Assembly: GCA_963755055.1 (NCBI GenBank)
Contig: CAVWIS010000018.1
Span: 248,001 to 312,000 of the forward strand
Source: AP-16 sp963755055
GTDB taxonomy: Bacteria > Pseudomonadota > Alphaproteobacteria > Rhizobiales > Xanthobacteraceae
DNA length: 64,000 nt
Direction of reading: 5' to 3'
Shown: in pieces, positions 62,730-64,000 of the stretch
How positions within the stretch are numbered: position 1 is the first letter of the stretch
How the letters are laid out: each line of letters opens with the position of its first letter
Position numbers and translations under genes: made by a program
Notes under the pieces: generated by a model
What the model was told of the DNA's origin: nothing
What the model saw: the letters and a program-made list of their open reading frames with translations, nothing else
Database searches by the model: none

Positions 62730-64000
62730 TCACTTCCTGAAGGTTCGAACTGAGCGTCCAGGCTCCCGTCGAGTTGCTAGCGGTATCTTGGCGACGCGGC
62801 GCAGTCGCGCGAGAACTGGCTTGACTTGGCGTATTGCTGCCCCGACGGCCAGGCGTATCCACATCATCAGGAACGGAAGAGGATCATTCCATCTGAACCA
62901 GGCGAGTTCCTTGGGTCCTGCGAGCGACCTCCACCATTGCCGTAGAGACAATTCTCGGTGCCGCACGTAGTGGAGGCTTGCGCGGAGATCATGAAGCTCG
63001 ACGATGAACGACCTTCCATCGATCTGCCCCGATCCGCGGACCGGTTCCCCCGTGAGGTCGCGATAGAGGGCTCTGACAACATCCAGCCCATTGCCGTCAT
63101 CGAACAGGCGGAACTGGGCGCCTAACCGCGGGTTGAAGTCGAGCAGCTTGTACTGGCCGTCGCGACTGTCGAAGCGATAGTCGATGTCCACGATTCCCGC
63201 ATAGCGGATGTTCTTCAGCACGGCTTCGCTGTGCCGACGCAGGGGATCGTTGATCACGGATCGACCGAGCGTGGTGAAGCCGGCGTCGGGCGGGGATGAG
63301 CGCAGCTTCCGGCCGGTGAATCCGGCAAGGCAGTCCGACACGGTGTTGCAGTAGCCGTGGAAGAACCAGTCTTCGTTGCCGGGAATGTACTGCTGGATTA
63401 GCAGATTGGTTGATCGAAGGAATTCGGCGCAGCCGCAGATCGCGCGCATCTCTTGCCATGAGTGAACGACCGTGGTGGGAAAGGTCGAGGGGAGCCATGC
63501 GGCAGGGGCCTTGACGACGACCGGGAACCCGGTCTTCTCGATAAACGCCTTCACGTCGGCGATCGATCCGGGAACGATCGACCACGGGCAGGGCACACCC
63601 ATATCTGTGCAAAGCGCATGCAACAGCTTTTTGTTGGCGAGGATGCGTGCCAGATCGCTGCGCGCCGTCGGGAATACGAACCACGGACGCAGGGCATCGG
63701 CCGATTTGGCGATGAAGATGGCTGCAAAATCGTCCGTGGGGATCAGGACCGTCGGACGGCCCAATCTGCTGCCGATCTGCGAGAGCCCTTCCAGGAGCTG
63801 TGAGCTTCTCAGGCCGCGAGTATCCCACACGATAGCGCCGGCGAGATACCGGGACAGGGCCGCGGGCACGAAACGATCCTCGACGACCGAATAGACCGGG
63901 ACCCCGAGCATGCCAAGGCTTCGAATGACGCCGAGGCCGCCGTGATGAACGGGGTAATGGCCAGTCTTCAGGATCAGCGCCGGAACGGGCCCGCCACCCG
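62730..64000 (-). CDS. ATP-grasp carboxylate-amine ligase-like protein (cut by window edge)
   Basis: The frame stays open to the right edge, and PALILKTGHYPVHHGGLGVI before the first in-window Met is characteristic of the family, so the start lies outside. The ATP-grasp core is seen in GFPVVVKAPAAWLPSTF, LLIQQYIPGNEDWFFHGY and GIVDIDYRFDSRDG, with KLLDFNPRLGAQF supplying the metal-binding Glu/Asn-type residues. ATP-grasp enzymes join a carboxylate to an amine or thiol via an acyl phosphate. Here it may attach an amino acid to a sugar acid of the polymer. It lies 20 bases upstream of the deacetylase start. Confidence 0.84.
   Translation of the reverse strand, partial: GGGPVPALILKTGHYPVHHGGLGVIRSLGMLGVPVYSVVEDRFVPAALSRYLAGAIVWDTRGLRSSQLLEGLSQIGSRLGRPTVLIPTDDFAAIFIAKSADALRPWFVFPTARSDLARILANKKLLHALCTDMGVPCPWSIVPGSIADVKAFIEKTGFPVVVKAPAAWLPSTFPTTVVHSWQEMRAICGCAEFLRSTNLLIQQYIPGNEDWFFHGYCNTVSDCLAGFTGRKLRSSPPDAGFTTLGRSVINDPLRRHSEAVLKNIRYAGIVDIDYRFDSRDGQYKLLDFNPRLGAQFRLFDDGNGLDVVRALYRDLTGEPVRGSGQIDGRSFIVELHDLRASLHYVRHRELSLRQWWRSLAGPKELAWFRWNDPLPFLMMWIRLAVGAAIRQVKPVLARLRRVAKIPLATRREPGRSVRTFRK

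Overview
The window is high-GC DNA from an alphaproteobacterium of the order Hyphomicrobiales, probably near Bradyrhizobium, Rhodopseudomonas or Rhodoplanes. The evidence is a usg gene, orphan Tad pilus genes with von Willebrand domains, a recurrent GTAGGATGGGT...ACCCATCCTAC repeat of the kind common in that group, and very high third-position GC that leaves long antisense open frames. I see no rRNA, tRNA, CRISPR array, transposase or origin.

Layout. 1-4.7 kb: tail of a chemotaxis receptor, a DUF1772 membrane protein, an MFS transporter, usg, a small unknown protein and a secreted M23-like protein. 4.9-11.8 kb: a phosphopantetheinyl transferase, two tandem membrane-anchored proline-rich proteins, a 1350-residue Pls-type nonribosomal peptide synthetase (A-T-membrane/left-handed beta-helix), and a coupled, frameshifted HAD hydrolase. 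11.9-15.2 kb: an S9 peptidase and a divergent LysR regulator. 15.3-20.6 kb: a 76-residue chemotaxis receptor remnant and three tandem TadG-like VWA proteins. 20.6-22.4 kb: a membrane protein and an aldo/keto reductase.

22.7-31.3 kb is a phosphorus-scavenging block: ugpBAE without ugpC, a GNAT, a DUF1045 2H phosphoesterase, a hexapeptide transferase, then a Pho box and phnCDEE. 31.5-35.8 kb holds an RND efflux pair, both genes frameshifted. 35.8-40.6 kb has a flavin-dependent monooxygenase divergent from an SsuABC-like importer. 40.8-42.2 kb encodes an unknown transmembrane protein. 42.2-45.2 kb (minus strand) is an isocitrate lyase/PEP mutase family lyase, then leuC- and leuD-like hydratase subunits, all frameshifted. 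45.5-47.7 kb is a TadG/TadE/TadE set, followed by a YqcC-like gene.

At about 48.82 kb minC stops abruptly after its N-terminal domain. From there to the right edge runs one tightly coupled minus-strand exopolysaccharide operon: ATP-grasp, polysaccharide deacetylase, Wzz/BY-kinase, Wzy-like polymerase, Wzx flippase, three glycosyltransferases, AsnB-type amidotransferase and a DUF4091 protein. Its base composition looks less GC-rich than the rest. This is either a horizontally acquired island that cut minC or an assembly join.

Ten genes carry frameshifts, nine of them between 31.7 and 51.2 kb. In each, moving one base gives a product close to the usual family length, so uncorrected sequencing indels are a serious alternative to real gene decay. 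The most interesting locus is the Pls-type synthetase with its own PPTase and a lysine-like specificity code, a candidate producer of a cationic poly(amino acid).
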